Assembly: GCF_000758545.1 (NCBI RefSeq)
Contig: NZ_CP009279.1
Location: 4,774,001-4,838,000, forward strand
Length of the DNA stretch: 64,000 bases
Direction: 5' to 3'
Source of the DNA: Paenibacillus sp. FSL H7-0737
GTDB lineage: Bacteria > Bacillota > Bacilli > Paenibacillales > Paenibacillaceae
Positions 26,322-34,997 of this stretch are shown one piece after another. The notes beneath the pieces are model-generated. The model had not been told where the DNA came from. It saw only the letters and a list, made by a program, of their open reading frames with translations, and ran no database searches. Numbering within the stretch: position 1 is the first letter of the stretch; each line of letters starts with the position of its first letter. A program made the translations under genes and the position numbers.

Positions 26322-26432
26322 TTACACCTGCATTTCACGGACATTTGCGCGAGCAAATCCGATATATTTTGGTTTAGTTACATTAACTATCTGTTCATGC
26401 GTCAATGGCTTAAATTTAATCACTTGTGTCAT
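26322..26432 (-). CDS. 36-residue conserved-looking microprotein between punA and pdp
   Basis: ATG 26432 is preceded by a strong GGGAGGTC, and the frame runs 36 codons to a TAA one base before the pdp start. The product MTQVIKFKPLTHEQIVNVTK... ends in REMQV, is moderately basic and has no membrane helix. The spacing to punA (40 bases) and the tight link to pdp indicate translation as part of the operon. It may simply couple translation to pdp or be a real small protein. No family recognised. Confidence 0.65.
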   Translation of the reverse strand: MTQVIKFKPLTHEQIVNVTKPKYIGFARANVREMQV

Positions 26433-26472
26433 AAAGATGACCTCCCAGTAATTCAAAATGCAGTGCCCGAAA

Positions 26473-27297
26473 TTACATTTTCGGAATAAAGCCTAAGACC
26501 AGTTTCAAGAAACGTTCACGCACACGTTCTGCAGTTTCCATCACCTCTTCATGATTGAGAGGTTGATCGAGGATTCCCGCGGCCATGTTAGTAATACAGG
26601 AGATGCCCAATACCTCGATACCTGCATGACGAGCAACAATGGTCTCCGATACAGTAGACATGCCCACAGCATCGGCACCTAGCGTACGAAGCATTACGAT
26701 TTCAGCAGGCGTTTCGTAGCAAGGTCCCAATAGACCTGCATATACGCCTTCTTTGAACTCGAAATTCTGCTGAGCTGCCGTTTCCTTCGCTACCTGGATC
26801 AGGCGGCGACTGTAGGCGGTCGACATATCCGGGAAGCGCACACCAAGTGCAGGATCATTAGGTCCTATTAAAGGATTCCGTCCAGTCATATTAAGATGAT
26901 CCGTAAGAAGCATAAGATCACCCGGCTTGAAATCAGTGTTCACTCCACCAGCTGCATTCGTTACTAGTAAACTGGCTATACCAAGCTCTTTCATAACCCG
27001 TACAGGGAATGCCGTTACCTCCGGTCCATAACCCTCATACATATGAAAGCGGCCCTTCATCATCACGACTCGGCGGCCTTCGATCATACCAATTAATAGC
27101 TCGCCCTCATGTCCTTCTACAGTAGAAACAGGAAAGTGAGGAATCTCATCATATGGAATGCTTACTCCGTCCGTAATAAGGTCTGCCAGTACACCAAGGC
27201 CTGAACCAAGGATCAATCCAATTTCCGGAGCCACCGGACATTTATCTTTTATATATATGGCTGCTTCTTGAATTTCTTTTTGAGTTAACGCGCTCAT
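26473..27297 (-). CDS. punA: Purine-nucleoside phosphorylase (trimeric, PNP family)
   Basis: The 274-residue enzyme phosphorolyses guanosine and inosine. ATG 27297 follows GAAGGAGG. It shows the phosphate-binding GLILGSGLGVLAD, GHEGELLIG, the MxGRFHMYEGY motif and VTNAAGGVN, plus the purine-site GMSTVSETIVARH. It lies 45 bases after deoB and supplies ribose 1-phosphate for DeoB. Confidence 0.97.
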   Translation of the reverse strand: MSALTQKEIQEAAIYIKDKCPVAPEIGLILGSGLGVLADLITDGVSIPYDEIPHFPVSTVEGHEGELLIGMIEGRRVVMMKGRFHMYEGYGPEVTAFPVRVMKELGIASLLVTNAAGGVNTDFKPGDLMLLTDHLNMTGRNPLIGPNDPALGVRFPDMSTAYSRRLIQVAKETAAQQNFEFKEGVYAGLLGPCYETPAEIVMLRTLGADAVGMSTVSETIVARHAGIEVLGISCITNMAAGILDQPLNHEEVMETAERVRERFLKLVLGFIPKM

Positions 27298-27342
27298 GGA
27301 TGATCCTCCTTCATTGATGTTGTGGAGCAACCCACAACCCTT

Positions 27343-28521
27343 TTATTGCAGTTTCGCTAAAAAGCTTGTCCCATACTGCGGCGCCTTCGCACCAAAGTTA
27401 TCAGCAATGGTTGCAGCTACATCAGAGAAGGTTTCACGAATGCCCAAACTTTCTGGATGTTTAAACCGCGGGCTATAGATTAAGAGCGGTACATATTCAC
27501 GGGTATGGTCAGTTCCACTATGGATCGGATCGTTACCATGGTCTGCAGAAATAATCAATAGATCATCTTCACCGAGCGTAGATAGAATTTCAGGCAGGGC
27601 CTGATCGAACACTTCCAGTGCACGACCGTATCCTTCTGGGTCACGACGATGTCCATACAAAGAATCAAAATCCACCAGATTCGTAAACAGGAAACCGTCA
27701 AACGGTTGACGAAGCTGCTCAATAGTAACTTCGATTCCATGTTCATTGCTCTTCGTTGGATAAGAAGCCGTAACTCCTTCTCCTGTAAAGATATCGTTGA
27801 TCTTACCAACCGCGATAACATCCTTACCGATATCAGTCAGCGCGTTCATTACCGTTGGTTCTGGCGGCTTCACAGCATAGTCATGCCGGTTTGGCGTCCG
27901 AACGAATTTCCCTGGTTCGCCAACATATGGACGAGCAATCACGCGACCAACCGAGAATTCTGGAGCCATCGTCAGCTCACGGGCTATTTTACAAGCGCTG
28001 TACAGCTCTTCGAGTGGAATGATATCTTCATGTGCAGCAAGCTGGAATACGCTGTCCGCAGAGGTATAGACAATCCAAGCACCGGTTTTCATTTGCTCTT
28101 CGCCGTATTCAACAAGAATCTCCGTTCCGGAAGCCGGTTTATTCCCGATTACCTTACGACCAGTTGCCGCTTCGAACTTCTCAATCAATTCTGCTGGAAA
28201 ACCGTCAGGATACGTATTGAAAGGAACCTCAATCTTCAGCCCCATTAGCTCCCAGTGTCCGGTCATCGTATCCTTGCCTACAGATACTTCCTGCATTTTT
28301 CCGTAGTAACCTGTTGGTGAAGCTACAGGCTCTAGCGGTGGCAGCGGAGCAATATTAGCTAACCCGAGCTTCTGGAGATTAGGAAGCTTCAAACCAGGAA
28401 CACGATCCAATATATGACCAAGCGTGTGCGACCCAGCATCACCGAAATTCGCAGCATCTGGCGCTTCACCGATACCAACACTATCTAGAACAATAAACCC
28501 AATTCGTTTAAATGAGGACAT
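27343..28521 (-). CDS. deoB: Phosphopentomutase
   Basis: The 392-residue alkaline-phosphatase-superfamily enzyme interconverts (deoxy)ribose 1- and 5-phosphate. ATG 28521 gives MSSFKRIGFIVLDSVGIGEAPDA with metal-binding Asp. The phosphorylated Thr lies in SVGKDTMTGHWE, and late metal ligands are in ISADHGNDP and SGTDHTREYVP. AAAGGAGTG precedes the start by about 10 bases. First gene of the salvage operon. The 227 bases upstream hold no visible riboswitch or cre site. Confidence 0.97.
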   Translation of the reverse strand: MSSFKRIGFIVLDSVGIGEAPDAANFGDAGSHTLGHILDRVPGLKLPNLQKLGLANIAPLPPLEPVASPTGYYGKMQEVSVGKDTMTGHWELMGLKIEVPFNTYPDGFPAELIEKFEAATGRKVIGNKPASGTEILVEYGEEQMKTGAWIVYTSADSVFQLAAHEDIIPLEELYSACKIARELTMAPEFSVGRVIARPYVGEPGKFVRTPNRHDYAVKPPEPTVMNALTDIGKDVIAVGKINDIFTGEGVTASYPTKSNEHGIEVTIEQLRQPFDGFLFTNLVDFDSLYGHRRDPEGYGRALEVFDQALPEILSTLGEDDLLIISADHGNDPIHSGTDHTREYVPLLIYSPRFKHPESLGIRETFSDVAATIADNFGAKAPQYGTSFLAKLQ

Positions 28522-28748
28522 TGTTGTCTTCACTCCTTTTTTAATGTAGATATTCTTTCGTACCAACAAGAAGAAACGGCTGTACCGTCTTCCAGAAGAC
28601 ATACGCTTCCGAAGCTAGCGATACAATGTACCGCTTATCAGGTATCCGTTTCTGCTAAAAGATAACCTGCGGATCATTCCCCAGTCTATCCTTTCAGTAT
28701 GATTCCATCATAACCATCTTACTCACAAAAAGCATCTTTAAAGCAGAA

Positions 28749-29642
28749 TTATCGAGCTCTAGGATGGTGGCTCTCATATACTTCCTTCATATTCTTACGG
28801 GCTATACCGTTATAAATCTGAGTCGTCGAAATATCGGCATGACCCAGCATTTGTTGTACGGAACGCAAATCTGCTCCGCCTTCCAGTAAATGGGCTGCGA
28901 AGGAATGCCTAAGTGTATGCGGGGTAATATCCTGCTCAATGTTTGCTTCCCGTGCATATTTTTTTATGATTTTCCAAAAGCCTTGCCGGGTTAATCTTCC
29001 GCCTAGACTATTCAGGAACATGGCTGGTTCCTCCTGGTGATCACGAAGCAGCTTGTCCCGCATAAGTGAAGTGTAAGCCGCTACACTCTCAGCTGCAAGG
29101 GTTCCAATGGGAACTACCCGCTCCTTGCCAGAAGTTCCTGTACAACGCGCAAATTTCATATCCGTGTGCACATCATCCACGTTAAGTGAGATTAATTCAG
29201 AGACCTTTATGCCTGTTGCATAGAGTAATTCCAGCATAGCCTTATCGCGCATACCTTGTGGCGTACTTACATCCGGCGCAGCCAATAACTGCTCTATTTC
29301 CGAAATGGTAAGCACCATAGGAGGTTTCTTATCAGGCTTCATGGTCTCCATGTCCAGTGTAGGATCCTGCTCAATCAAACGTTCCTTCAGCAAATAATGA
29401 AAAAAAGCACGGAGTGACACTGCGCTCCTGTTCAACGTTGCTGTTGCTCGACCAGCTCCGCGTAATGAGCCGAGATATAATATCACATGCGATCTTCGGA
29501 TCTCATCAGGCTGACTAGCCCCCCGCTCTTCAGCGAACTCCAGAAACTGCGATACATCCCTACCGTAAGATTCCAGTGTATTCGGGGACAAGCCTTTATC
29601 TCCGGACAAATAATGTAAAAACGGCTGCAAGTGTGACTTCAT
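28749..29642 (-). CDS. xerD: Tyrosine recombinase XerD
   Basis: The 297-residue recombinase resolves chromosome dimers at dif with XerC. An N-terminal SAM-like domain (about 1-85) precedes the catalytic domain (about 105-297). Catalytic Lys in GTSGKERVVP, HxxR in TPHTLRHSFAAH, His in LGHADISTT and the Tyr nucleophile in TQIYNG are present. The first catalytic Arg, normally ATGLRVSEL, is Lys here (ATGIKVSEL). The gene lies between yqzK and deoB as in B. subtilis. ATG 29642 is preceded by AGGAG. Confidence 0.95.
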   Translation of the reverse strand: MKSHLQPFLHYLSGDKGLSPNTLESYGRDVSQFLEFAEERGASQPDEIRRSHVILYLGSLRGAGRATATLNRSAVSLRAFFHYLLKERLIEQDPTLDMETMKPDKKPPMVLTISEIEQLLAAPDVSTPQGMRDKAMLELLYATGIKVSELISLNVDDVHTDMKFARCTGTSGKERVVPIGTLAAESVAAYTSLMRDKLLRDHQEEPAMFLNSLGGRLTRQGFWKIIKKYAREANIEQDITPHTLRHSFAAHLLEGGADLRSVQQMLGHADISTTQIYNGIARKNMKEVYESHHPRAR

Positions 29643-29800
29643 TATTTCACGCTCCTGTCCTGGCGCAGCTACTCATAGTGACTTCCTGCAGCACATTCAG
29701 CATGAGGGTTCTGCAGATGTGTACATTTAGTATACGCTGCATGAATCCACCTTGTTTTCTTCGACATTCTTCTCGCTTGTTCCTGCTTCCTGCGAAGCTT

Positions 29801-30034
29801 TCATTCTCCATACCAGTAATAGAAGCGCAAACGCTGTCTTGTATCCAGACCATCATCACCACGATCGGCATGATCAAAAGCCCGAACAGCGGAGCCTTCA
29901 GGAATTCCATAATTCTCCATCGGACTGATCCATTCACCAAGCCAGCTCATAGCACTGTAGAGCAAATAGCTTAGAGCCACAAACATGATCATAAAATACA
30001 GCTTTCGAACTGTTTTGGGCACAGAAACGATCAT
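29801..30034 (-). CDS. yqzK: YqzK-like small membrane protein (DUF4227)
   Basis: The 77-residue protein starts at ATG 30034 after GAGGGAGG. One N-terminal membrane helix (about 14-32) is followed by a soluble tail with YGIPEGSAVRAFDH. Location between fur and xerD matches yqzK of B. subtilis, whose function is unknown. Between its stop and xerD lie 158 bases with no convincing gene. Confidence 0.75.
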   Translation of the reverse strand: MIVSVPKTVRKLYFMIMFVALSYLLYSAMSWLGEWISPMENYGIPEGSAVRAFDHADRGDDGLDTRQRLRFYYWYGE

Positions 30035-30136
30035 ATGGACGCCTCCCTCTAACATACAGTTAAGATCTGCTCGTCCTTCACCTTATGCACCAAAACGGAC
30101 TGATATGTATACCTCCAATAGACCAATCATTTAAAA

Positions 30137-30168
30137 AGCTCTCTCCGGTAAAAAAACCGGGGAGAGCT
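30137..30168 (-). terminator. Intrinsic terminator after fur
   Basis: Stem AGCTCTCCCCGG / CCGGAGAGAGCT with an A/T loop, followed on the minus strand by TTTTTAAA. Confidence 0.9.
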
Positions 30169-30196
30169 TATGAAGTGAATTTCATTATAAGATGAC

Positions 30197-30661
30197 TTAG
30201 GACGGATTTCCGTTTGAATTATTCTTATCGCTACACCGATAGCATATCCCATGAAAATCAAGTCTATGATCAAGCACTGTGAAATTAAATTCTTTCTCCA
30301 GTCGCTCTTCTAGCGGACCTAGCCAATCCTCGCGAATCTCATCCATACTACCGCATTGCACACAAATTAAATGATGATGATGGTGCTTCGCAGTATCTGT
30401 TCGCAGATCATAACGGGCGACACCGTCACCGAAATTAATCTTTTCTACGACATGAAGCTCGCTAAGCAGTTCCAGGGTACGATATACAGTCGCAAGACCG
30501 ATCTCGGGAGCTTTCTCTTTCACGAGCATAAAAACATCTTCTGCACTAAGATGATCTTCCTCATTCTCCAGCAGCACTCTTAAGGTCGCTTCCCGTTGGG
30601 GTGTAAGCTTGTATCCTTGGGATTGTAACTGTTGCTTAATTTTGTCTATCCGGGCTTCCAT
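30197..30661 (-). CDS. fur: Ferric uptake regulator
   Basis: The 154-residue metalloregulator has a winged helix (PQREATLRVLLE, GLATVYRTLELL), the His cluster HHHHHLICVQCG and the structural zinc pairs CVQC and CYRC. Location beside xerD and the length fit Fur rather than PerR or Zur. The start follows a purine-rich GGGGGAGGGAG. It is the expected regulator of the four Fur boxes between 6.7 and 13.8 kb. No Fur box is seen before its own gene. Confidence 0.95.
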   Translation of the reverse strand: MEARIDKIKQQLQSQGYKLTPQREATLRVLLENEEDHLSAEDVFMLVKEKAPEIGLATVYRTLELLSELHVVEKINFGDGVARYDLRTDTAKHHHHHLICVQCGSMDEIREDWLGPLEERLEKEFNFTVLDHRLDFHGICYRCSDKNNSNGNPS

Positions 30662-30750
30662 TGTCTCCCTCCCCCTTGGAAAATTACCACACCGGTCTTC
30701 AAACCACTTCTTCCATTATAGGGGGTGTCGCTTTGAGAAGTCAAACGCTT

Positions 30751-31401
30751 TTACTGCAAGCCCAAGGTCGTTACTGCTTGTACAAGTGAGGGCGTAACCC
30801 AGCGCATCATGATCGGTGTAACATAGGTCTCAAAACTAGAAATGCCCAGAATCATCAGTGCCATCACAAGTGACAATATCGTGTACATCGTAAAAGGTCG
30901 AGTCACTGGCGTCCGACGTTGCCCTAACACTCGGCTACGAATCATCTGCAAGGAAAAGGCGATCGCCGCCGCACTACTTACTAACAACACTGGGATCAGT
31001 ACCAGATTGTGCGGAGCCACAGAGACTAATGCAAATAGCATCCCATGCCATGAATATTGACTTACTAGACAACCGACCGTAAAGCCGATCAATACCCCTT
31101 TAAGAAAATCAAGAATCAAGATTCCCGGCAACCCAATAACAGACAATCCAAGGATCCAGATCAGTCCAATCCATTTCAGATTTAAGGCCGCTATACTCCA
31201 GTACGAATCAGGTGCTGCTGGTAATCCCTGCTGATCAACTGTCACAAAGAAATTCCCCAGATAATCGCCCAGCTCCTGTTGCTGATCCATCGTAAGCGCA
31301 CTAACGATAAGAGCCCCAAATACAACACCTACCAGAAATAATACGCCGACAAAAATATACAGAGGCGTCTGTTCCTTCATCATCAGCCTTAAACTACGCA
31401 T
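30751..31401 (-). CDS. spoIIM: Stage II sporulation protein M
   Basis: The 216-residue polytopic protein (about five helices) belongs to the SpoIIM family and works with SpoIID and SpoIIP in septal peptidoglycan degradation during engulfment. ATG 31401 is preceded by AAAGGGG, which gives the usual length. Longer in-frame starts lack a site. Motif-like LGNFFVTVDQQGLP and LGLSVIGLPGILILDFLKG are visible. Same fur-adjacent position as in Bacillus. Confidence 0.92.
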   Translation of the reverse strand: MRSLRLMMKEQTPLYIFVGVLFLVGVVFGALIVSALTMDQQQELGDYLGNFFVTVDQQGLPAAPDSYWSIAALNLKWIGLIWILGLSVIGLPGILILDFLKGVLIGFTVGCLVSQYSWHGMLFALVSVAPHNLVLIPVLLVSSAAAIAFSLQMIRSRVLGQRRTPVTRPFTMYTILSLVMALMILGISSFETYVTPIMMRWVTPSLVQAVTTLGLQ

Positions 31402-31482
31402 CGAGACGTTCCCCTTTCCGGTTACATGATACACCATATGAGAAAACGCCTCGTGATATGACTTGTCCTTCACTTAAAAACG

Positions 31483-32682
31483 CTACTTTCTGGGCTGTAC
31501 GACTTTACCGTACGTCCCCCCACCGCCTGCTGATAGTTCCAATATGCCAGAGCGAGCCTGAACGATCATAGACGCCAAATCCGCTCCTACTACGCTAGCA
31601 ATTTCCGCTTCACCGCAACCATGTAAAATGTTCATCTCTGTGCCAAAAGCTTGCAGTAATGCATTCATTTTAGCCTTCCCAAGGCCTGGTATAAATTCAA
31701 GTGGGACTTGATAATGATATGGCGGACGATTAGCGGGTACTACCGGTGTCTCGCGGTCAGCGATATCTAGGATCCGGTCGAATACGCCTCTCACCAATTT
31801 GAGACTGCCGCAATACTGGCAGCGCTCCGAAGTGACATAAGCTTCGTCAATAATACTGCCACAGCCTCCGCAGTAGGTCCGGTGGTATTTGCCAAGCCGG
31901 GGATTAAGTCCAAAATTCGCAGTTACCTTCCGCCCTTCCTTACGTTCGAGTGCGAGCCGCAGTTCGGCAAAAGAAGGTTGTGCTAACTCCATAACATTAT
32001 ACTCGCGCCCTAGTTTACCCAGAGAATGCGCATCAGAGTTCGTTAGGAACGTGAAGTCATCCAGCTCAGAAAGATAACCCGCCATTTCTGAATCTGCACT
32101 CAGCCCAAGTTCAACTGCAGCTATGCGATCCAGATCAAAGATGTCCGCCATCCGTTCTGCAGTACAGCCGTACAAGCCCTTGTGAGGCGTAAATATATGT
32201 GCTGGGATCAGAATGCCTCCTCGGCTATAAATCTCATCCTGAAGCTCTCTAGCCGGTGCATAGAGGCGCTGGGAACTAAGATTCACATTCCGCATATGGC
32301 GGCTCATCCAAGCACTGAAGTCTGTCATGCATTCCACGTCCGGCATGAAGGCGAGTACGTGGCACTCTTTTCGCCCAGGTTCACGGATTTCAATCTCCGC
32401 TCCTAGAATGATCGTAGTCCCCCGATAAGCGATCCCACCACCATCAGCTAACGTCATCTCTCCAGATTCCAAGGAACGCTGAATATCACGTAGTACGCCA
32501 GGTGAATGACTATCAATAATACCGATCATCTCAAGGCCCTTGCGCTCTGCAGCTTCTTTGGCGATTCCGGCAAAGGTGAGCTCGCGGCTACCGCTGATTT
32601 TGACCGCTTGTCCTTCCGACGTTCGTCCAATATGAACATGCAAATCGCAATAGAAGCTCTTCAGCTCAGTTGTTAATTCCAT
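31483..32682 (-). CDS. Endonuclease Q-like PHP-domain protein
   Basis: The 399-residue protein has an N-terminal PHP metal site (CDLHVHIG, IIDSHSPG, HIFTPHKG, NSDAHSLG), a four-Cys zinc ribbon (CGGCG and CQYCG) near residues 265-290, and a helix-hairpin-helix-like end (IPGLGKAKMNALLQAFG). This is the arrangement of EndoQ/YqxK, which nicks DNA 5' of uracil, hypoxanthine and AP sites. ATG 32682 overlaps the nudF stop by ten bases, so the two are coupled. Both genes deal with damaged nucleotides or DNA, but a shared pathway is inference. Confidence 0.85.
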   Translation of the reverse strand: MELTTELKSFYCDLHVHIGRTSEGQAVKISGSRELTFAGIAKEAAERKGLEMIGIIDSHSPGVLRDIQRSLESGEMTLADGGGIAYRGTTIILGAEIEIREPGRKECHVLAFMPDVECMTDFSAWMSRHMRNVNLSSQRLYAPARELQDEIYSRGGILIPAHIFTPHKGLYGCTAERMADIFDLDRIAAVELGLSADSEMAGYLSELDDFTFLTNSDAHSLGKLGREYNVMELAQPSFAELRLALERKEGRKVTANFGLNPRLGKYHRTYCGGCGSIIDEAYVTSERCQYCGSLKLVRGVFDRILDIADRETPVVPANRPPYHYQVPLEFIPGLGKAKMNALLQAFGTEMNILHGCGEAEIASVVGADLASMIVQARSGILELSAGGGGTYGKVVQPRK

Positions 32683-33245
32683 TGGCCTGTCAACGTGTAT
32701 AAATGCCAAGCGTACACCGCCATCATCGTCTTCGCGTCCGCGATACGTCCGTCAGCTATATATTGATAGGCTTCCTCCAAGGTAAGCTCCGAGACCTCTA
32801 AGAATTCATCCTCGTCAAGCGACATGTCCCCTGGCTCGGCATTATTAGTAACATACAAATGAATAATCTCATCGGCAAAGCCGGGAGAAGTATAGAATGA
32901 TTTAAGTAACTTCAGATCTCCGCTATGAAAACCGGTCTCTTCCTGCAGCTCACGACCAGCCGCAACTAATGGATCTTCACCTTTATCCAGCTTACCGGCC
33001 GGAATCTCCACCTCTGTGCGTTGCATAGGCTGACGATATTGCTCCACAACCAGCATTTTGTTGTTGTTCAGAGCGAGCACTGCTACGGCGCCAGGGTGCT
33101 TCACAACTTCACGTGTCGCAGAATTTCCGTCGGGCAGTCTCACTGTGTCCACTTGCAAAGATATGATTTTCCCATCAAATATAGGCTGAGTAGACAGCGT
33201 TACTTCGTCAAGCTCCGGCTTGCTGTGTAAATTTTGGTCTCCCAT
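32673..33245 (-). CDS. nudF: ADP-ribose pyrophosphatase (Nudix)
   Basis: The 190-residue enzyme has a complete Nudix box (GKLDKGEDPLVAAGRELQEE then TGF) near residue 85. It shows YRQPMQRTEVEIPAG upstream and SPGFADEIIHLYV downstream, as in NudF/YqkG, which hydrolyses ADP-ribose to AMP and ribose 5-phosphate. First gene of an operon nudF-endoQ-like-spoIIM. Confidence 0.94.
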   Translation of the reverse strand: MGDQNLHSKPELDEVTLSTQPIFDGKIISLQVDTVRLPDGNSATREVVKHPGAVAVLALNNNKMLVVEQYRQPMQRTEVEIPAGKLDKGEDPLVAAGRELQEETGFHSGDLKLLKSFYTSPGFADEIIHLYVTNNAEPGDMSLDEDEFLEVSELTLEEAYQYIADGRIADAKTMMAVYAWHLYTLTGQWN

Positions 33246-33322
33246 AAAATTTCTGGTCTCCTTTATCTCTGTTCTGCATACGGTGTATTATAGCAAACTT
33301 AAAGGGAAAGAAGGAATTTCAG

Positions 33323-33496
33323 ATGAACGAAATCTTCAGCCGTACAAGCTCATCCGCAGTCACAATGGTAGGTAAACCGGAGGAAATCAAGGCCATCTTA
33401 ACTAGGTGGATAGAGCAGTATGGACGCGATATGCCGCTCACATACATTCTCTCCCTAAAGGATCAATCCAAGATCATTCCTACCAAAGCAGGGTAA
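33323..33496 (+). CDS. 57-residue protein of unknown function
   Basis: ATG 33323 follows GAAGGAA, and 57 sense codons run to TAA with a terminator 31 bases later. The product (MNEIFSRTSSSAVTMVGKPE...) has a hydrophilic N-terminus and an amphipathic helix around EEIKAILTRWIEQYG, with no membrane segment or Cys. It is divergent from nudF with only 77 bases between the starts. Own ribosome site and own terminator argue that it is a real monocistronic gene. No family recognised. Confidence 0.7.
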   Translation: MNEIFSRTSSSAVTMVGKPEEIKAILTRWIEQYGRDMPLTYILSLKDQSKIIPTKAG

Positions 33497-33526
33497 ATTC
33501 TTAATCAAACATGCTTTTATAAATAT

Positions 33527-33568
33527 AAGGAGCTGCTCCCAAGCTTAATAGCTTGGAGGCAGCTCCTT
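33527..33568. terminator. Bidirectional intrinsic terminator
   Basis: A long stem (AAGGAGCTGC, CCAAGC with GCTTGG, GCAGCTCCTT) between the 57-aa gene (+) and the M20 peptidase gene (-). Confidence 0.9.
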
Positions 33569-33591
33569 CATTTAATTAAAAGAACTTTAGG

Positions 33592-34719
33592 TTAGCCCTT
33601 CACACTCTCTTTAACAATATTTACTACAAGCTCAGCCACTTTAACGATATCTTCGGCTTTAATCCGTTCCTTAGTGGTATGGATATGCTCGTATCCTACT
33701 GCGAGATTAATGGTCGGAACATCTAAGCCATTGAATACGTTAGCGTCACTTCCTCCACCAGAGTGGAACAGACGCGGCGTAAGACCCATAGAAGAGATAG
33801 CCCGCTGTGCAAGCTGTACCACTGGATCATTTTCATTAAAGCTGAACGCTGGATAAATAATTTCACTGCGGAATTCGCATTCTGCACCGTATTCGCGGAC
33901 AGTGGTCTCCAGTGCTTCACGCATCGAAGCGATTTGATCGCCAACTTTTTCCTGCACGATACTACGTGCTTCTGCGTCCAATTGAACGTGATCGCAAACC
34001 ACATTCGTAGGTCCGCCGCCAGCGAATTTACCGATATTCGCAGTCGTTTCGTTGTCGATCCGACCAAGCTTCATGGCAGCAATCGCTTTGCTGGCTACTT
34101 GAATCGCACTGATGCCGTCTTCTGGATTAACACCTGCATGAGCTGATTTCCCGAAGATTTGCATCGTAATCTTAGCTTGTGTAGGTGCCGCAACTGCAAT
34201 CGCACCGACTTCACCATTGGAATCGAGTGCGAAACCGAAGTCTGCATCCAAATTGCTCGGATCCATCGAACGTGCACCTAGCAATCCAGATTCTTCACCC
34301 GCAGTAATTACGAACTGAATCTGACCATGTGGCAATTTTTGCTCTTGAATCACTCTGATCGCTTCGAACAGTGCAGCTAGCCCAGCTTTGTCATCTGCTC
34401 CAAGGATCGTAGTGCCGTCACTTGTAATCCATCCATCCGCGCCGAGCGTAGGCTTGATATTTTGTCCAGGAACAACTGTATCCATGTGGCAAGTGAACAG
34501 AAGCTTTGGTGCAGTTCCACCGTTCTCAGCCGGCCAGGTAATGAACAGATTACCCGCTCCATGTCCAGTTCTTTCCTGGGAATCATCTTCGGTAACTTCT
34601 AAGCCAAGAGCGTTAAATTTGCTCTTGAGCACATCGGCAATCTGCCGTTCATTTCTTGTTTCACTATCAACTTGGACAAGCTCCATAAATTCTTGAATCA
34701 ATCTGTCTTGTGAAATCAC
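33592..34719 (-). CDS. M20 family metallopeptidase, PepT-like (YqjE type)
   Basis: The 375-residue enzyme has two-zinc ligands in TCHMDTV near residue 77, GADDKAG near 109, the catalytic pair in TAGEESGLLG near 141, LDSNGEVG near 165 and a final His in YEHIHTTKE. A dimerisation lid (about 178-290) interrupts the catalytic domain. GTG 34719 follows GAGGGAAG. The family includes tripeptidase PepT, and B. subtilis YqjE is closer in length. Substrate specificity is not readable. Confidence 0.9.
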   Translation of the reverse strand: MISQDRLIQEFMELVQVDSETRNERQIADVLKSKFNALGLEVTEDDSQERTGHGAGNLFITWPAENGGTAPKLLFTCHMDTVVPGQNIKPTLGADGWITSDGTTILGADDKAGLAALFEAIRVIQEQKLPHGQIQFVITAGEESGLLGARSMDPSNLDADFGFALDSNGEVGAIAVAAPTQAKITMQIFGKSAHAGVNPEDGISAIQVASKAIAAMKLGRIDNETTANIGKFAGGGPTNVVCDHVQLDAEARSIVQEKVGDQIASMREALETTVREYGAECEFRSEIIYPAFSFNENDPVVQLAQRAISSMGLTPRLFHSGGGSDANVFNGLDVPTINLAVGYEHIHTTKERIKAEDIVKVAELVVNIVKESVKG

Positions 34720-34813
34720 TGGACTTCCCTCTCTTTCGTGAATACGTTACAATGGTTGTACAGAAAGACCATCTTTATGCTATTAACTTAAACTAAATCT
34801 AAAGGAGTTACTC

Positions 34814-34915
34814 ATGCAACGTAATAAGTGGTTCAAAATCTTCATCTACGTCATGTTGTTCGCCATGATTGCCTCTACGCTCTTTATGGTTATCGAGCCT
34901 TTCCTTGCAGGTTAA
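34814..34915 (+). CDS. 33-residue membrane miniprotein, Prli42-like
   Basis: ATG 34814 follows AAAGGAG and the product (MQRNKWFKIFIYVMLFAMIA...) is a positively charged start plus one membrane helix of about 22 residues and a short tail. Length, charge pattern and single helix resemble Prli42, the membrane anchor of the Listeria stressosome conserved across Bacilli. A terminator follows 24 bases later. The assignment rests on resemblance and should be checked by alignment. The gene as such is well supported. Confidence 0.65.
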   Translation: MQRNKWFKIFIYVMLFAMIASTLFMVIEPFLAG

Positions 34916-34938
34916 TATCTACACAAGGAACATTGATA

Positions 34939-34970
34939 ATAGCGGCTAAGGATTCCCTTGCCGCTATTTG
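34939..34970. terminator. Intrinsic terminator after the miniprotein gene
   Basis: Stem AATAGCGGC / GCCGCTATT followed by TTGGCTTG. On the minus strand it can also end lipB transcription. Confidence 0.75.
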
Positions 34971-34997
34971 GCTTGCCTGTTGGTTCGTTAATTAACC

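Noticed and set aside
27649..28248. 199-codon open frame opposite deoB
   Set aside because: Antisense to a highly conserved gene with no site or domain. A shadow frame.
28522..28748. Riboswitch or catabolite-response site upstream of deoB
   Set aside because: I could not match a purine riboswitch core or a cre consensus in this stretch.
29643..29800. Possible small gene between yqzK and xerD
   Set aside because: Frames there lack a ribosome site, and the longest one overlaps yqzK out of frame. Left as intergenic with the xerD ribosome site.
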